From an uncultured Bacteroidales bacterium (lineage in GTDB: Bacteria > Bacteroidota > Bacteroidia > Bacteroidales > UBA932), in assembly GCA_900322025.1 (NCBI GenBank), contig ONYJ01000082.1, forward strand, positions 1 through 5,803: a stretch of DNA of 5,803 bases. Direction: 5' to 3'. The notes under the pieces were generated by a model. That model saw only the letters and a program-made list of their open reading frames with translations. It had not been told where the DNA came from and made no database searches. The position numbers and the translations under genes are program-made. Shown here one piece after another: positions 5,478 through 5,803 of this stretch (positions within the stretch are counted from its first letter, which is position 1; the number at the start of each line of letters is the position of its first letter).

Positions 5478-5630
5478 AGTTGTACCCAGGTGCGTGCAAT
5501 GCCTGAAAGCGGCGATAGGGAAATGCTTGGCCGGCGATAGCTGAAAGAGCGTGTTTTCTATGTCGGGTTTTGGTGCAGTGCCTCCGTAAATCGCTATGCA
5601 ACTGACGTTTAATTAAAACATAATGTAAAA
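5478..5630 (+). other. Leader region of rplC with repeated words and minimal reading frames
   Basis: This is the remainder of the predicted leader. CTGAAAG occurs at 5503-5509 and 5541-5547, and GGCGATAG at 5511-5518 and 5533-5540. Three tiny ATG-to-stop frames are present: 5499-5540 (13 codons), 5560-5589 (9 codons) and 5596-5616 (6 codons). None has a recognisable Shine-Dalgarno, and none is called as a gene. Ribosomal protein operons are often autoregulated through their leaders, but I do not recognise a known leader family here. Confidence 0.4.
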
Positions 5631-5803
5631 ATGCCTGGATTAATTGGCAAAAAAATCGGAATGACTTCCGTTTTTGGTGCAGATGGGAAAAATATTCCTT
5701 GCACCGTGATTGAAGCTGGTCCGTGTGTTGTTACGCAGATTCGTACAGAAGAAAAAGATGGTTATGCCGCTGTACAACTTGCCTATGACGAGAAAAAAGA
5801 GAA
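5631..5803 (+). CDS. rplC: 50S ribosomal protein L3 (uL3), partial, N-terminal 57 residues
   Basis: L3 binds 23S rRNA early in large-subunit assembly and helps shape the peptidyl transferase centre. The first 57 complete codons are present, out of a usual length of about 205, and the gene runs off the right edge. The N-terminus MPGLIGKKIGMTSVFGADGK, followed by NIPCTVIEAGPCVVTQ, is the classic bacterial L3 opening in its Bacteroidota form. The ATG at 5631 follows an A-rich stretch without a Shine-Dalgarno. In most bacteria, including Bacteroidales I know, rpsJ lies immediately upstream. Here there is a dedicated promoter and leader, then a divergent restriction-modification operon. rplC thus seems to be the first gene of the S10-spc cluster in this genome. 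The downstream genes (rplD, rplW, rplB and so on) are expected but not visible. Confidence 0.97.
   Translation, partial: MPGLIGKKIGMTSVFGADGKNIPCTVIEAGPCVVTQIRTEEKDGYAAVQLAYDEKKE

Noticed and set aside
5263..5544. A 93-codon plus-strand frame across the intergenic region before rplC
   Set aside because: It begins inside the methyltransferase gene and runs through both promoters and the leader. Its translation is low in information and has no family likeness.
1..5803. tRNA, rRNA, CRISPR arrays, insertion sequences or integrase sites
   Set aside because: I saw no cloverleaf-type sequence, regularly spaced repeats, transposase motifs or terminal inverted repeats flanking the restriction-modification cassette.

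Overview
The window looks like chromosomal DNA of a member of the Bacteroidota, most likely order Bacteroidales. The reasons are the Bacteroidales-like enolase and ribosomal protein L3 sequences, A/T-rich start regions without Shine-Dalgarno sequences, and promoter-like elements of the Bacteroides type (TTG about 19-21 nt upstream of TAnnTTTG). I cannot name the genus from sequence alone.

Layout. Positions 1-1463 (minus strand) hold eno (enolase), followed 6 nt later by the start of a guanine deaminase-like nucleoside deaminase gene that runs off the left edge. A 343-nt divergent intergenic region (1464-1806) carries a good -7 box for eno and two perfect inverted repeats. Positions 1807-2514 (plus strand) encode a membrane-anchored SIMPL (DUF541) protein. 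A symmetric hairpin with an A6/T6 flank (2550-2581) can terminate transcription from both sides. Positions 2663-5306 (minus strand) are a compact three-gene type II restriction-modification operon. Its order of transcription is a Dam/DpnM-like alpha-class adenine methyltransferase, a PD-(D/E)XK restriction endonuclease, and a DpnA-like beta-class methyltransferase. A 324-nt divergent region (5307-5630) holds a strong promoter and a roughly 170-nt leader for rplC, whose first 57 codons close the window.

How the genes work together. Both methyltransferases carry the hallmarks of GATC-specific families: the Dam DNA-contact loop in one, and long DpnA-like blocks in the other. The enzyme between them should therefore cut GATC. 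Its sequence does not resemble the DpnII/MboI endonucleases that normally go with this methyltransferase pair, so the operon looks like a DpnII/MboI-type modification set joined to a different nuclease. By my hand count GATC occurs only 8 times in 5803 bases, against about 22 expected, which fits long exposure to GATC restriction. The operon sits head-to-head with rplC where rpsJ would normally be found. Its putative promoter is interleaved with the rplC promoter. This suggests that the cassette was placed next to, or broke into, the ribosomal protein cluster.
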